From Macrolepiota albuminosa (lineage: Eukaryota; Basidiomycota; Agaricomycetes; Agaricales; Agaricaceae), in contig JAMWFC010000129.1 in NCBI GenBank assembly GCA_027475525.1, positions 78,069 through 142,068 on the forward strand: a stretch of DNA of 64,000 bases, written 5' to 3'. Below are positions 54,763-64,000 of this stretch, in pieces. The notes under the pieces are model-generated. The model was not told the origin of the DNA, searched no databases, and saw only the letters and a program-made list of their open reading frames with translations. The position numbers and the translations under genes are program-made. The number at the start of each line of letters is the position of its first letter. Positions within the stretch are counted from its first letter, which is position 1.

Positions 54763-55242
54763 TTTAGCAATGCTAAGCTGAAGAGGTTGTTGGTGCCACA
54801 ATAGGAAGAGGCTGTTTTATATGAGGGGCAGGAAGCAGGTGTTGTGATGCCAGAGATGAAGGAGAAAAAAACTGTGGCTTTAGTAGTAAGGCAGGAGTTC
54901 AAAGACTCTCAGAATGTGGTAAGTAATTTTGCTGCTTTCTTGACTTTTTGCTAACTTCAGCAGCAGTATGACAAATGCTGGGCAGATAACAACTCAGAGG
55001 GGTGCTAGTTCTCAACCAGAGCCCAGCCTTGTTACCATTGCAGTGCTCTTAAGCATGCTTGTACTATCAACAGCACCAAGAGTCATGAGCATGGTGATAC
55101 ACCAGATACCATAGTCAAATGTACTTTTAAGCATGCAGTGTTGATTAGACATGCCCAGGAATTTGTGGAAGAGAAGAAGACCAAAGCTGCCAGTGCAGTG
55201 GTAACTATCAACAAGGTTTTCTTGGCATTACCAACATGTTGA
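54763..55242 (+). pseudogene. ZC gene copy 3, truncated between inverted arms
   Basis: The exon 54763-54918 (F-S-N-A-K-L-K-R-L-L to R-Q-E-F-K-D-S-Q-N-V) matches the exon before the cluster in copy 2. An intron (54919-54966, GTAAGT, GCTAAC, CAG) follows. The cluster exon from 54967 keeps the spacing, but the first Cys is Tyr and the Trp after the third Cys is a stop, both G-to-A changes. Homology continues through H-A-V-L-I-R-H-A-Q-E-F and ends at L-A-L-P where the right arm starts (55243). 54473-54762 has an open stretch (K-R-Q-E-L-I-V-E-G-L-I-K-G, 54480-54600) without match in copy 2. Confidence 0.65.
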
Positions 55243-55916
55243 TAACACCCAAAAGTTGGTCAGTAGCAGACATGGTTTACAGCTACTAACCTGGGAAATA
55301 TGTGTTGAGTGTGCTAAGTGTGTTGAGAGAGTCCTGGGCAGTTCCTAGAGAACATGTCAAGTAACAGGTTGAATGGCAAGAAATGGTGTGAGTTGATAAG
55401 GGATGTGTGATAAGAAAATGTGCTAACAAATAGGTGCATCTTGAAAGAGAGAGGGGGAAGATTTAGAGTGAGTGCAGCAAGAAAACTAGAGGCTTAGCAA
55501 CAACTAAGCTGCATAATGCCTGCCATAGGTGCAAGGCATGTAGGCTTTATATGTAAGTACTGTGGCAAGCAGGCAAGAGGTGTTCAGACAGTTGGCAACT
55601 TGTACTAAGTCAGCTTAAAAGAAATCCAAACTATAAGGTGAATGAGCAGATGTGAAGTGCAAAATTCTGTTGTTCTGACTATAGTAAATAGTAAGTATTT
55701 ATAATAATAGAAATGAGTTCACCATTGCCAAGGAGCTGTTAACTTGAAAAAATGTAAGTAGATGCCATGAATTAAACTAAATAACAAAAAGTCTACAAGA
55801 CTGCTAACTGCCTAAGTTGATGAAGGGTGCCAAATGATGTCAGGTGCCAAGATGAAACACTTAGCTGTCAGTTATGAGGAAATACCATCATTTCAGTTTG
55901 TAAGTGCTGCCACCAA
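55243..55916 (+). repeat. L2-like arm, right
   Basis: It starts TGATAACACCC (compare TGATGACGCCC of L2 at 33699) and aligns with 33699-34450 (GTCC-AGAGAAC block, ATGAATTAAACTA block, TGTCAGGTGC-AAG block). It is cut on the right by an L3 LTR at 55917. Confidence 0.65.
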
Positions 55917-56945
55917 TGATGATGCCAACTGTGGTTGGGTGTGCTGGACATTATGTAGTATAATGCAGTTTCTAGCATCTGGCATGTGTAGTGTAAGAGG
56001 AGTTCTGACAGGGTCCCAGCATGCTCAAGCTAATATAATAAGACAATGTGCTAGATAATAGTGCTCCTGACACTACCTAGCAAACTGTAAGCTCTGTAGA
56101 AGAAAGAATAGCATAATAAGATGTGCCCATAAGTGGCACCATAAATGATGAAAATGATATAAACAATGCTAGTACCCAACTTAATAACAGAATTAGGTCA
56201 AGCTAGTGCAATTTGAATGCTAAGAGTAACTTGATGCTAATGAGTTACGATTTGTTATTATTTACATGTTAAGTAGCTATCTTTTATACTATGCACTATT
56301 GTATTTTAAAAATAAGTCCACCTGTGGCACTACCAATTAGTGCCTCTCCTTGTAGTTACAGCTAACAGCAACCTGTCAATGGTACCAATAGCACATAGGT
56401 GATGGCAACCAATGGCATTACAGCTTATTGGCCACAGCAACTCTAAAACTACTTAAAATTGTATGAGTCTGCTCACTTTTTAACATGAGTCCTATTGGCC
56501 AGGCTACTCCAGGATATGATTGAAAAATCCTCAACAGACACTGTGAGTGCTAACTCTGGTGCTAAACATGGTACCTCTTTCTGATAAGTTAAAATGTCGG
56601 GTTTTAGTATATCCTGTTCTGTTTATACTTCTGATTGAGATACCTTGACAAATGGCAGCACCTGATGCTAACCCCTTTTGGAATCAATCAGGATTTGGTC
56701 AGAGTCACCTCTCCATTGTCATGCTAGTGCTATGAGTCTGGAGCCTCCTGAGTCCTTAAAGTCAATGAATAGTGGGTGATAAGTGGCTGGTAAATGGTGG
56801 TTGAGACTGCTAAGTGAAGCTTATATTGAGGAGCAAAAGCCAGATATGTCCTGAGTCCAAGAAGGTTGCTTGAGTCTCCAGACTGACAAGTGTTGGTAGG
56901 CCTATAGTATCCCTTGATGCACTCAGTCTGAGTAGAAGTCTATCA
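55917..56945 (-). repeat. L3 LTR copy, decayed
   Basis: It runs from TGATGATGCC to GTCTATCA, 1029 bp, and aligns with 43353-44399. It is AT-shifted, and no target duplication is visible (CCCAA-like left, CTGGC right). Confidence 0.7.
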
Positions 56946-57756
56946 CTGGCTAGCTGTACCATTTGCTGATGGACTGATGCCACCTGTCACCTATCATTCT
57001 AGCTACTGCTGATGCTATCACTGATTAGATCTGTCCCTTGCCCATGTGTGGCCAGTTGAATATAGTCTAAAGTGGGTAAATCATGTGCACCAAGGTATCC
57101 AGAGCTGGTGCTGAGCTGCCATAGCCTGCCATTGATGTGCTGATCCTGTATGAGGTCTTATCAACACAACCATGAAGGTAAAAGGCAAACTGATGCCAAT
57201 GTGACAAACAAGAAGTAAAAGAAAAAGCTTGAGAAGAGTTGATCTAGTGACTCAGAGCATGAGCTGTTCACAAGAGATGCCCATAACCTGCCAAGCCATA
57301 TCTGAGCAACCTAGGATGGCAGCAAACAAATCTATTTACTGTTATCAGAGGAATTGAAACATGAAATAGTAACAACAACTTACCACCTCCAGGTGATAAA
57401 AACAACTGAGGAAGGTAAGACATCAATCTGGCCTATCAACAAGAAAATGCATGACTACTTGGGAAGTTGACAGGAGTGGACATAGTCCTGTAACAAAGCT
57501 GAATAGAGTTGACAAAATGAAGAGAAGCTGAGAGGAGACAAGAAAAATTTTGAGGAGATTCACAGAGAACTTAAAGAGACTTTGAAGCAGGCATAGAAAT
57601 AGTGAGAAAGGAAGTGATATTGGATTAAGAACAAACTAGTTGAGAATTTCACAGGCAATCTTGAGACTACTATACCAAGTTCCTATCTACTGGTTAAGTA
57701 TTGAGCCATGGAATGGGGCCTGGTGGCAAGGTGGATCAGATCCAGGATCCTGAGGG
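56946..57756 (+). other. Decayed coding remnant, unidentified
   Basis: One plus frame at about 57172-57500 reads as protein with six or more stops of TGA/TAG/TAA type (L-S-E-E-L-K-H-E-I-V, W-P-I-N-K-K-M-H-D-Y-L). No family is recognised. It may be gag or an accessory gene of a lost element. The rest shows nothing. Confidence 0.35.
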
Positions 57757-58274
57757 TGTAAGGGCGACCTCTAGAGGCTGTGGCTCAGTCACACAGCTGG
57801 CAGAGGGAGATCCAAAGTGTATTAGAATATATACTGACAATATCAAGGTAGCTACTCACCTGGCAGAGGGAGATCCAAAGAGAACAAGTCTGGGGATTCC
57901 TTATGCCAGGTTGGACGCTTCTGGGGCCTCTGAAGCATGGGAAACAACTGTACAGTACAACAAAACCTTAAAAACTTGAAAATTGACTAACCAAACAAGT
58001 GTGCAAACAAGGGAGGAAAACTCTGGACTTTAGAAGTCAGAAAGGCAAACTCTGGCTTATCTAAGCAGCCTGGAGCGGTGCTGAAGGGCCCACACTTGTC
58101 TGAGTGATAGCTAAAGAACCAGAGCACCTCAAAGGTTGAGAATAGTACTAACAGATAGTGTTGAAAAAGTAGTAACAGCAAAATGAGAGAATGATAGAAG
58201 AAATAAGGAAGTGAATGAAAGGAGAGTGAAGAAATAAAGAGTGAAAGAAAAAAGGAATGAGGAGTCCCCTGACA
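57757..58274 (+). repeat. Solo Gy-D-type LTR (L1), TSD GAGGG
   Basis: It runs TGTAAGGGCG to CCTGACA, 518 bp, flanked by GAGGG at 57752-57756 and 58275-58279. It is slightly longer than the Gy-D LTR because of a small internal insertion near 58010. Confidence 0.92.
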
Positions 58275-58279
58275 GAGGG

Positions 58280-58669
58280 AGTTTAGCTTGTGCAGTGTAT
58301 TGCACAGATGTCAAGGATGGCACTGAGTGGATGGCAAAATACCAATGGTGGCAGGGTGCTGATGGCAGGTATTAGAGCCAATATAGCAGGGCATCAGGTC
58401 CGATCAGGTGGTGGCAATCTCGGTCAATAACCTTTTTTATTTTTGGTGATGCTATAAAATATGTTTCTCAACAGTGCTAGCATAGCTATTTTAGTCAAAT
58501 TTAGAGAAGATTCAATAACAAGTGTTATATTTGAGTGTCATATTTGAGCTATTCAAGGTATGGGATGAGCGCATAGATAGGCCAGTTTTCAAATGTTTTT
58601 CTAAAATTTAGAATCTGTCCCAGACACTGCACCGCTGCCTAATCAATATGTCTATGGCATCCAACAAAA
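58280..58669. other. Boundary between transposon island and host DNA
   Basis: To about 58430 the sequence still resembles transposon debris by composition. From there to the stop of the methyltransferase I see only AT-rich non-coding sequence, the probable 3' UTR of the minus-strand gene. Confidence 0.5.
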
Positions 58670-60067
58670 CTATATATCAAGATATAGATATCGGATTAAC
58701 TTTTGAACAACGTGAACATTCACACTATTACCTATCAAGCGGTATTTTGTTTTGGTAGAGATACCTACAGGCCAGACAAAGACAGAATGTGTATGGATTG
58801 GTGTGAAGCCAAAAATTCGCAGAAGCTCAGACGGAGAAAAATATCGTAGTCTGAGAGGTCTGAGTATCTCAACTGCCCGTCCATATTCTTCGATACTTGA
58901 GGAAGCTTTAAGAAATTCAGTAAATATCTCTGTGGTCTATGAAAGTTTGAGGGAAAATGAATACGTTATATCGATTTAGACTGACACTAAGGTTTTCGTT
59001 CATCTGAAGGATAGAACCTGCGCGTTCTACAAGTTGGGAATATCCTAAGTGGCGGTCAGAGATGAGGTTGAACACCCGGAGTAATCGTACCTCGAGTAAA
59101 ACAACATGTACGTCGAGATGATGGAAGGACAATGTCAAAAAGTCGCCCCCACTTGATCAAAACTTTGTCCGGAACAGCATTTGGATGTGGATCTTCTAAG
59201 TTATTGTCGTAATCCAGGTACTCCTCAATCTTTCGCACAGGAATAGACGTCGTTTCATCGTCACCTTCATCTTGGAATTCCAATCTCGGATCATTCCAAG
59301 TGGTGTGGCCAGGTATATACCGCCAAACGACATCTGAATCGTCAACAGACACATTGGAAAATGGATTAGCAGACGGTCTCGCCAGCAGATAATACCGCAG
59401 ACGTGAATTAGGAATCCCATATTGCAGAGGCGTAATCAACAACTCCAGGGTAGAATATCCAAGTGACCGTAAGGCTGTAAGTAGAATCTGCCGTGTGCTC
59501 GAGGTCTTGAATAGACCATGCAAATAAATGCTCAGAACGATGCTCGCGAGAGTAAAGTAGATAGAAGCACCTCAAAACCAGCAACATTTTCAATTAATAT
59601 ATGGGAAGGTTGGTCGTTGGTCGAAGCCAAGTCAGGCAGGATGACTTGTATTAGGTGAAGAAAGGATTTAGCACGAGGATCAGATGCGCCTTTAGCGTTG
59701 TGGTTCAACACCGTGTAGGGTTGACATGCAGGAGACAGGAGCCACAAGTCAGCATTATAGTGGACTAAATCGGCAGCGGTGAGCGAGGCGATGTTAGCCT
59801 GGTATTATTGTAGTCAACGTGTTCTCGGTCCTGAGAGTCAAAACGAACGACACCTTTTGGACAGTGCTGTTAGGGAAGTTTGCAGTATACACTTGACAAG
59901 CTGTTTGATCCCAGTCGAAGGCTTGCACAATAGATCCATCGACTCCGCTTCGTTTGAAAGCTAGATGTAAACCTCCTGTTGTCCTTATGTACTCAGCCGT
60001 CTTGAAACATCAATGGGCTGATGCACTAACCAATGCCACAGTAAAATTCCAGCGCTCGGACAGGCAT
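58670..60067 (-). CDS. DNMT2/TRDMT1-type cytosine-5 methyltransferase
   Basis: The exon model (plus coordinates, read right to left) is 60031-60067, 59854-59975, 59571-59798, 59091-59505, 58988-59044, 58670-58929: 1119 nt, 372 aa, with all splice sites GT/AG and the frame unbroken. Motif I is F-Y-C-G-I-G-G-L-H-L-A-F (residues 8-19). Motif IV holds the catalytic Cys in S-P-A-C-Q-P-Y-T. Motif VI is I-E-N-V-A-G-F-E. The DNMT2-specific C-F-T motif reads C-C-F-T-R-G, and the C-terminal motif X is Y-R-L-I-G-N-S-V-N-V-H-V-V. DNMT2 proteins methylate C38 of tRNA-Asp, and the C-F-T motif and short length separate this one from DNA-maintenance enzymes. The start is the first ATG, directly before motif I. 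It lies head to head with the PHD gene. Activity on tRNA is inferred from the family. Confidence 0.9.
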
Positions 60068-60328
60068 GTGTCGAAACAAAGAAGACACATTTCTTGTTTA
60101 TGTAACCACGACCAAAACTGAACTTGCTACTCTTTATCAGTTTCCGAACATTTTTTCAGCCTTTCGTCTTGTCCTGCCGTTCTTCTTGTGCACGATTATA
60201 CGAGTTCTTACAGACTCTTATTGAATTACAACCTCAAGCGACACCTATCTCTCGAGCGACACCATACGGAGGATTAGCGGCCTTCAACTCTCCTTATACA
60301 GCCCCATTCCACCATTCCATACAACTTC
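60068..60328. promoter_or_regulatory. Bidirectional promoter region between methyltransferase and PHD gene
   Basis: The 261 bp between the two start codons must hold both promoters. It is pyrimidine-rich on the plus strand (CTTTTCAGCC, CTTGTCCTGCC), as is usual for basidiomycete promoters. No TATA box is convincing. Confidence 0.55.
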
Positions 60329-63300
60329 ATGATCACAAACCCTCATACTTCCATGGATGATTCATCAATTGAAAATTCGAAACATATTACACAGTCTCTA
60401 TTTCCATCTTCTCTCGATTCTGACCAAGAGCGGCGTTCATCGGTGTTGAAAACGACAACCGAAGGAGGTCATGGAGCGGTGGATGCTGAAGTCTTTTTGG
60501 CCCTCAGGTCCGGCTTGTCTCTCTCAGCATGTTAAGCTAACCTGTATATCGTAGTCCGAACTACAAAACTGAAGCCACCCCTGCCTCAGCGCCCTATTTC
60601 TCTCGCCAGTACAACCAACTCCCAACCCCACAAAGGTGACGACCCGCATCATGTTGCAGTGTTAATCATTGAACATATAGACAGTCCGAACAACATTGGA
60701 TTTTATTTTGCGAGCACCCTATATACCCCAGAGTCTCCGACGAGCAGGTATGCTTCTTTGGCATTCCAGCATGAAAGTGACAAAATATATGTATTAGTTC
60801 GCATCTATATCTTGGGCCAAATCCTCCTGCGCAACGTGTCTTTCTGCAGAGAATGTGTGTCTCCTTCAACACCATGCTCAGATGAGTGGTTTAATGTTCT
60901 GACAGAATCGACGAGGAGGTACAAACCCCTGTAAAGTCTCAGCAGACCGCCACACCGGAGTCCAGGTGATGCATCCGCGTCCGCTGATCCATTTCTAATG
61001 CTGAGATTTTCTCCAGTCCCTTAGCGCGCAACACGCCTAGCTCCCTTGGAAGTGCAACACCAAGACAAATGTCGGTAATCATACGTTTGCTTTGATCTCA
61101 AGTAGTGCTTACAAATTTCCAGTCGTCCTGCCCCATCCCAAACGGACCTTTCTATGCCCAGGAGCAAGTTAACACCGTAAGGCCTTCTTCTTGAGGTAAT
61201 ATGTCGCAGTTCTCATATATTAGTCTCACATAACAGCCAAGAATTTACATTGTCCTCCTCGCGTTTGGCACCCCCGCGCCGTGTATCCTCACCTGCCTCT
61301 TCTTCTAGTTCCCGAACCTCCCATCTGTCATCTCCTTTCATGGAAAAGATGGCTATTGTCAATCCCTCTAAATTCAAGATTACAAGTCATTCCCGGTCCC
61401 AACTGGGTCCTTCCGACTCCCAACTAATGTTGGTTGACGATATTCCACCTAACACGACCGTATCAAAGCAGTCAGATACCACATTGCCTTCCTCTAGTGT
61501 TAGTCCACCCAAGTCACCCCCACAGGCCGCTGCAGGAGGAGAGATAGAAGGCGTCTGCCAAGCTATGCTGCAGGAGCGCTTAGCTCAGTACCAGGACGTG
61601 GAGAGCCGCAGACCTGAATATATGAAACGAACTAAACGAACACAGTCAGATGCAGATTTAACATTGCAGGAAGACAGAGAGATGTCTATTGGAATCACTG
61701 AAAGCCCGATGAAAGGAAGGAGGCTGAAGTTGTTTCAGGAGACGTCGGACGAGAGTTTTGAAGAGAGTCTAATGGCAGGTGGCTATGGGCGCTATGTGAG
61801 CTAGAAACTTTACTACCTCCTTTTTGCTCTTAGCTCAATCTCCCGTCGCAGAGGACGGCAGATTGGGTTCGTCAACCACAGCCAACACTACTGACTAATC
61901 CTGGAGCTCCTGGACCGTCGAACATAGTTTCATTTCTAGAGCAGGCCCAAGAGCCGGCCCCGCCGACTGAAAAGGAACTTCGAAAGCGGAAGAGACTTGC
62001 GGCTTTCACTGAGCGAACGACCGGCGAAAGAGTTACAAAACTTCATCCGGTTGAACTTGAGGGCCGTGGTCGCGTTCTCTTGGAATCTTTCCCTGATGGA
62101 GATGACCCTTCAATGGTTGATTGCAGCTCATACAAGAAGAAGGGAGCCTCACGACGGAAGAAAAAGAGTGATTTGACTTCAAAGGACAAGAAAGAGCAAG
62201 CTTTAGCTGCAGCTGCGACCGGGAACTTTGCATATAAACTGAATTGGCCAGACACTGAGTTCCCATGGAGGTTAAGGACACAAGAACGAGAAGATGAATT
62301 GAAGGCAGAGGAGGCAGAGAAGTTGAAAGCTATTGAACGGTTTTTAGATCGCGAATCCGATGATGATGAAGAGGTTGAGATGTTAGCCAAAGGTTCTAGC
62401 AGAGAGGCATCTGTCAGGCGAGGACAGGGCAAAGTGATATCTTTAACTGGAAACCTGGTCGGTATGCAGAGGACAAGTTCTCTCTTTCCAAGTGATCCAG
62501 GAGATGCGCGCACAGCCTTATTGTCTAAAAAGAGTGTTCGAACGCTATCATACAGACAAAAGAAGAGACGCTGGCATCAGGATGAGAACGATAACGAGGT
62601 CCTTTGCAGCTGCAATGGAAAGGATGATGGTCGGGAGCTGGTCCAGTGTGACGACTGTCAGACCTGGTATCACCTAGATTGTATTGGCATCAGGGATATT
62701 TCAGAACTAGGAAAGGAGGAGGATCCGTGGTTCTGTCGCCGATGCGAGTCCCCAAGATCTTCCTCCTCAGACCTGGAATTCCTGAGCGAGCCCACATTTG
62801 TTCCCACCGATGACCGACCTCGCATCAGCCCATCCTTTGACGCGCCTTTCTTCCAATCTTCTTCCCTGCAGAATTCACCTATGGCATGGGACACGCCAAG
62901 GATGCCGAGGACTCCGACACGAGCGCAGGATGCTGATTATGAGCCCGGAATGTCTTCTGGATCAACATGGGTAGAGTCTGCAAGGAAGCGGCAGATGACT
63001 TCTCAGCATGTAACCTCGGCTCCCAGGATGTACACCACGCCTGGTCCATTTGATAATTACGACGAACCATTTGACCCGACCTCTACCCCGTCACGAGGAA
63101 TAAAGTTTGGTGCTCCTTTTGCAACGCCCAAAACCGGTCTCTGGTCCTCTCGACCTAACGGGCTTTTCCAGACCCCTTTAAAGACTGGCGGTGGACGAAC
63201 TAATCCAGGTAAAACCCTTGGCCACCCGGGAACACAGCCCTTCAGTTTTGATGATAGTGGTTATAGCGCAGCCTGTGATCGGACTCTTCATGATGACGAG

Positions 63301-63468
63301 TCCCCTATAAGACGTGTCAAGTCCCATGACGGGCCTAAGGCTCGGCGCATCATGGACTCGCCTTTAGCGTCTCGTTCCACAGTCACCGTACCATACCATC
63401 TCCTCGAGGAATCCCCGATTATGCGGTATCATGCTGGCGAGAGGCGATTTGAATTGGGCCATGATTAA
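60329..63468 (+). CDS. PHD-finger protein, probable chromatin reader
   Basis: Nine exons fit: 60329-60507, 60555-60635, 60681-60747, 60798-60854, 60906-60965, 61006-61070, 61123-61176, 61237-61795, 61852-63468 (2739 nt, about 912 aa). The junction after 61070 uses the weaker donor GTCGGT and is the least certain. A second Met at 60353 could be the start. The protein is mostly Ser/Pro-rich and disordered. A basic helical stretch (L-R-K-R-K-R-L) lies near 61985 and an acidic run D-D-D-E-E-V-E near 62360. A PHD finger (C4HC3) at 62605-62755 reads L-C-S-C-N-G, V-Q-C-D-D-C, W-Y-H-L-D-C and W-F-C-R-R-C, with the aromatic W-Y of methyl-lysine readers. It is preceded by a basic K-K-R-R-W-H. PHD fingers bind histone H3 tails. 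Its exact complex is unknown, and I assign no gene symbol. Confidence 0.85.
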
Positions 63469-64000
63469 TGCATGATATTCTCTCTGCCTTGAAGGTGCGA
63501 TGGATTGTTGACAACTCAGCTGCCTCTTGATATTGACTCCTATGCAGACCATTCACTGTTCATTCAGTTTGATCTGTTCTTGCAAGATGTTAACGTTTCA
63601 GCTGATGTGTAATTGAGATTTAGTAAAGGTACCACATATCATTCTAAGTAGTTTACGCTGTACTCTTCATTCGTTGGTGTCACGGCTGTTTCAATCATAC
63701 TGCGTGACTCGACGCGATTGGTCACGTTCCTTAATAAGCTCTTGCGCTTAAGGCCTGCTTGAATTGCAAAATACTGTCTGCTGGGATGATGCTTATCTCA
63801 AGCCAACTCTTCAATATCCATGGCCACTGAAAACGATCGGTTTCGTATCGCGGTTGTCCGTTACTTTATATCTGTGGACCGAACTCGACCTAAATGCTAC
63901 CCTTGCAGGCATTGATCGCGCTTAAATTTAAGCCTCTTGATCAGTCTTTTACGGGTAAATCAAATGCCTTATCCAACATTAACTGTAATTCACGATGATC
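63469..64000. other. Downstream region, possible start of next gene
   Basis: The 3' flank of the PHD gene. An ATG at 63820 opens a frame of 31 codons (M-A-T-E-N-D-R-F-R-I-A) that could be a first exon of a gene running out of the window, but no donor is convincing. Otherwise I see nothing. Confidence 0.25.

Noticed and set aside
58752..58979. Plus-strand ORF of 75 codons over the methyltransferase
   Set aside because: It lies opposite the last exon of the methyltransferase, whose minus-strand frame carries conserved motifs.
60124..60360. Plus-strand ORF of 78 codons before the PHD gene
   Set aside because: It occupies the short divergent promoter, shows no motif, and overlaps the start of the better supported exon 60329-60507 in another frame.
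60659..60934. Open frame of 91 codons read through 60659-60934
   Set aside because: It crosses three introns with good GT/AG sites. The spliced reading through 60681-60747, 60798-60854 and 60906-60965 keeps one frame with the downstream PHD exons.
1..64000. tRNA, rRNA or snoRNA genes
   Set aside because: No cloverleaf with A and B boxes or rRNA-like stretch was recognised. The tRNA-iMet match near 50935 is only a 12-16 base PBS, not a gene.

Overview
The window reads as a transposon-packed island in a filamentous basidiomycete (Agaricomycetes-like) genome. Introns are 45-65 bp with GTRNGT donors, CTAAC/CTGAC-type branch points and YAG acceptors. The Ty3/gypsy elements include chromodomain and non-chromodomain lineages of the kind common in mushrooms, and the two host genes at the right end have many tiny exons. 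There is nothing prokaryotic: no operons, no CRISPR, and I recognised no tRNA or rRNA gene. Names such as Gy-A, Gy-C, Gy-D, Co-G, Co-H, ZC and DX are labels I introduce here.

Layout. (1) 1-799: the end of a ZC gene (Zn2Cys6-like cysteine cluster), cut by an LTR. (2) 800-8906: Gy-A, a GC-rich self-primed chromovirus with 0.72-0.74 kb LTRs, a 100-N gap, decayed gag-pol and an antisense gene between pol and the 3' LTR. (3) 8907-18522: AT-rich, heavily decayed nested remnants: a Gy-C pol end, a DX copy, ZC copy 4, a Gy-C RT piece with a solo copia LTR, and a dead copia (Co-F). (4) 18523-22426: Gy-C copy 1 gag-pol, minus strand. (5) 22676-44399: Gy-C copy 2, a very large minus-strand gypsy element (about 13 kb after removing insertions) bounded by L3 LTRs. 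Between pol and its left LTR it carries the sense gene DX and the antisense gene ZC. It is interrupted by the complete chromovirus Gy-D (31315-39617, target duplication) and by a solo copia LTR in ZC. (6) 44400-53300: an old copia element, Co-H, split by a nearly intact young copia, Co-G (45859-51218, target duplication AAAAC). (7) 53470-58430: decayed LTRs, including inverted LTR-like arms around ZC copy 3 and a solo Gy-D-type LTR with its target duplication. (8) 58670-63468: two host genes, head to head: a DNMT2/TRDMT1-type cytosine-5 methyltransferase (six exons, 372 aa) and a PHD-finger protein (nine exons, about 912 aa), 261 bp apart.

Main biological signal: four copies of the intron-containing ZC gene lie next to LTR or pol sequence of gypsy elements. 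In the best preserved case the order is pol, DX in the same sense, then ZC in antisense, then the LTR. The unrelated chromovirus Gy-A also carries an antisense gene with a cysteine cluster and a coiled coil in the corresponding slot. Retrotransposons that carry antisense, intron-bearing, regulator-like genes are the best candidate here for an undescribed system. All copies in this window are damaged, so function is inference.

Main technical caution: twelve direct duplications with a period of exactly 77 bp occur inside the high-copy elements. In Gy-D and Co-G, removing them restores the lengths expected from the partner LTR. They look like unmerged contig overlaps (k-mer size 77), so several apparent frameshifts in the transposon ORFs may be assembly errors and not biology.
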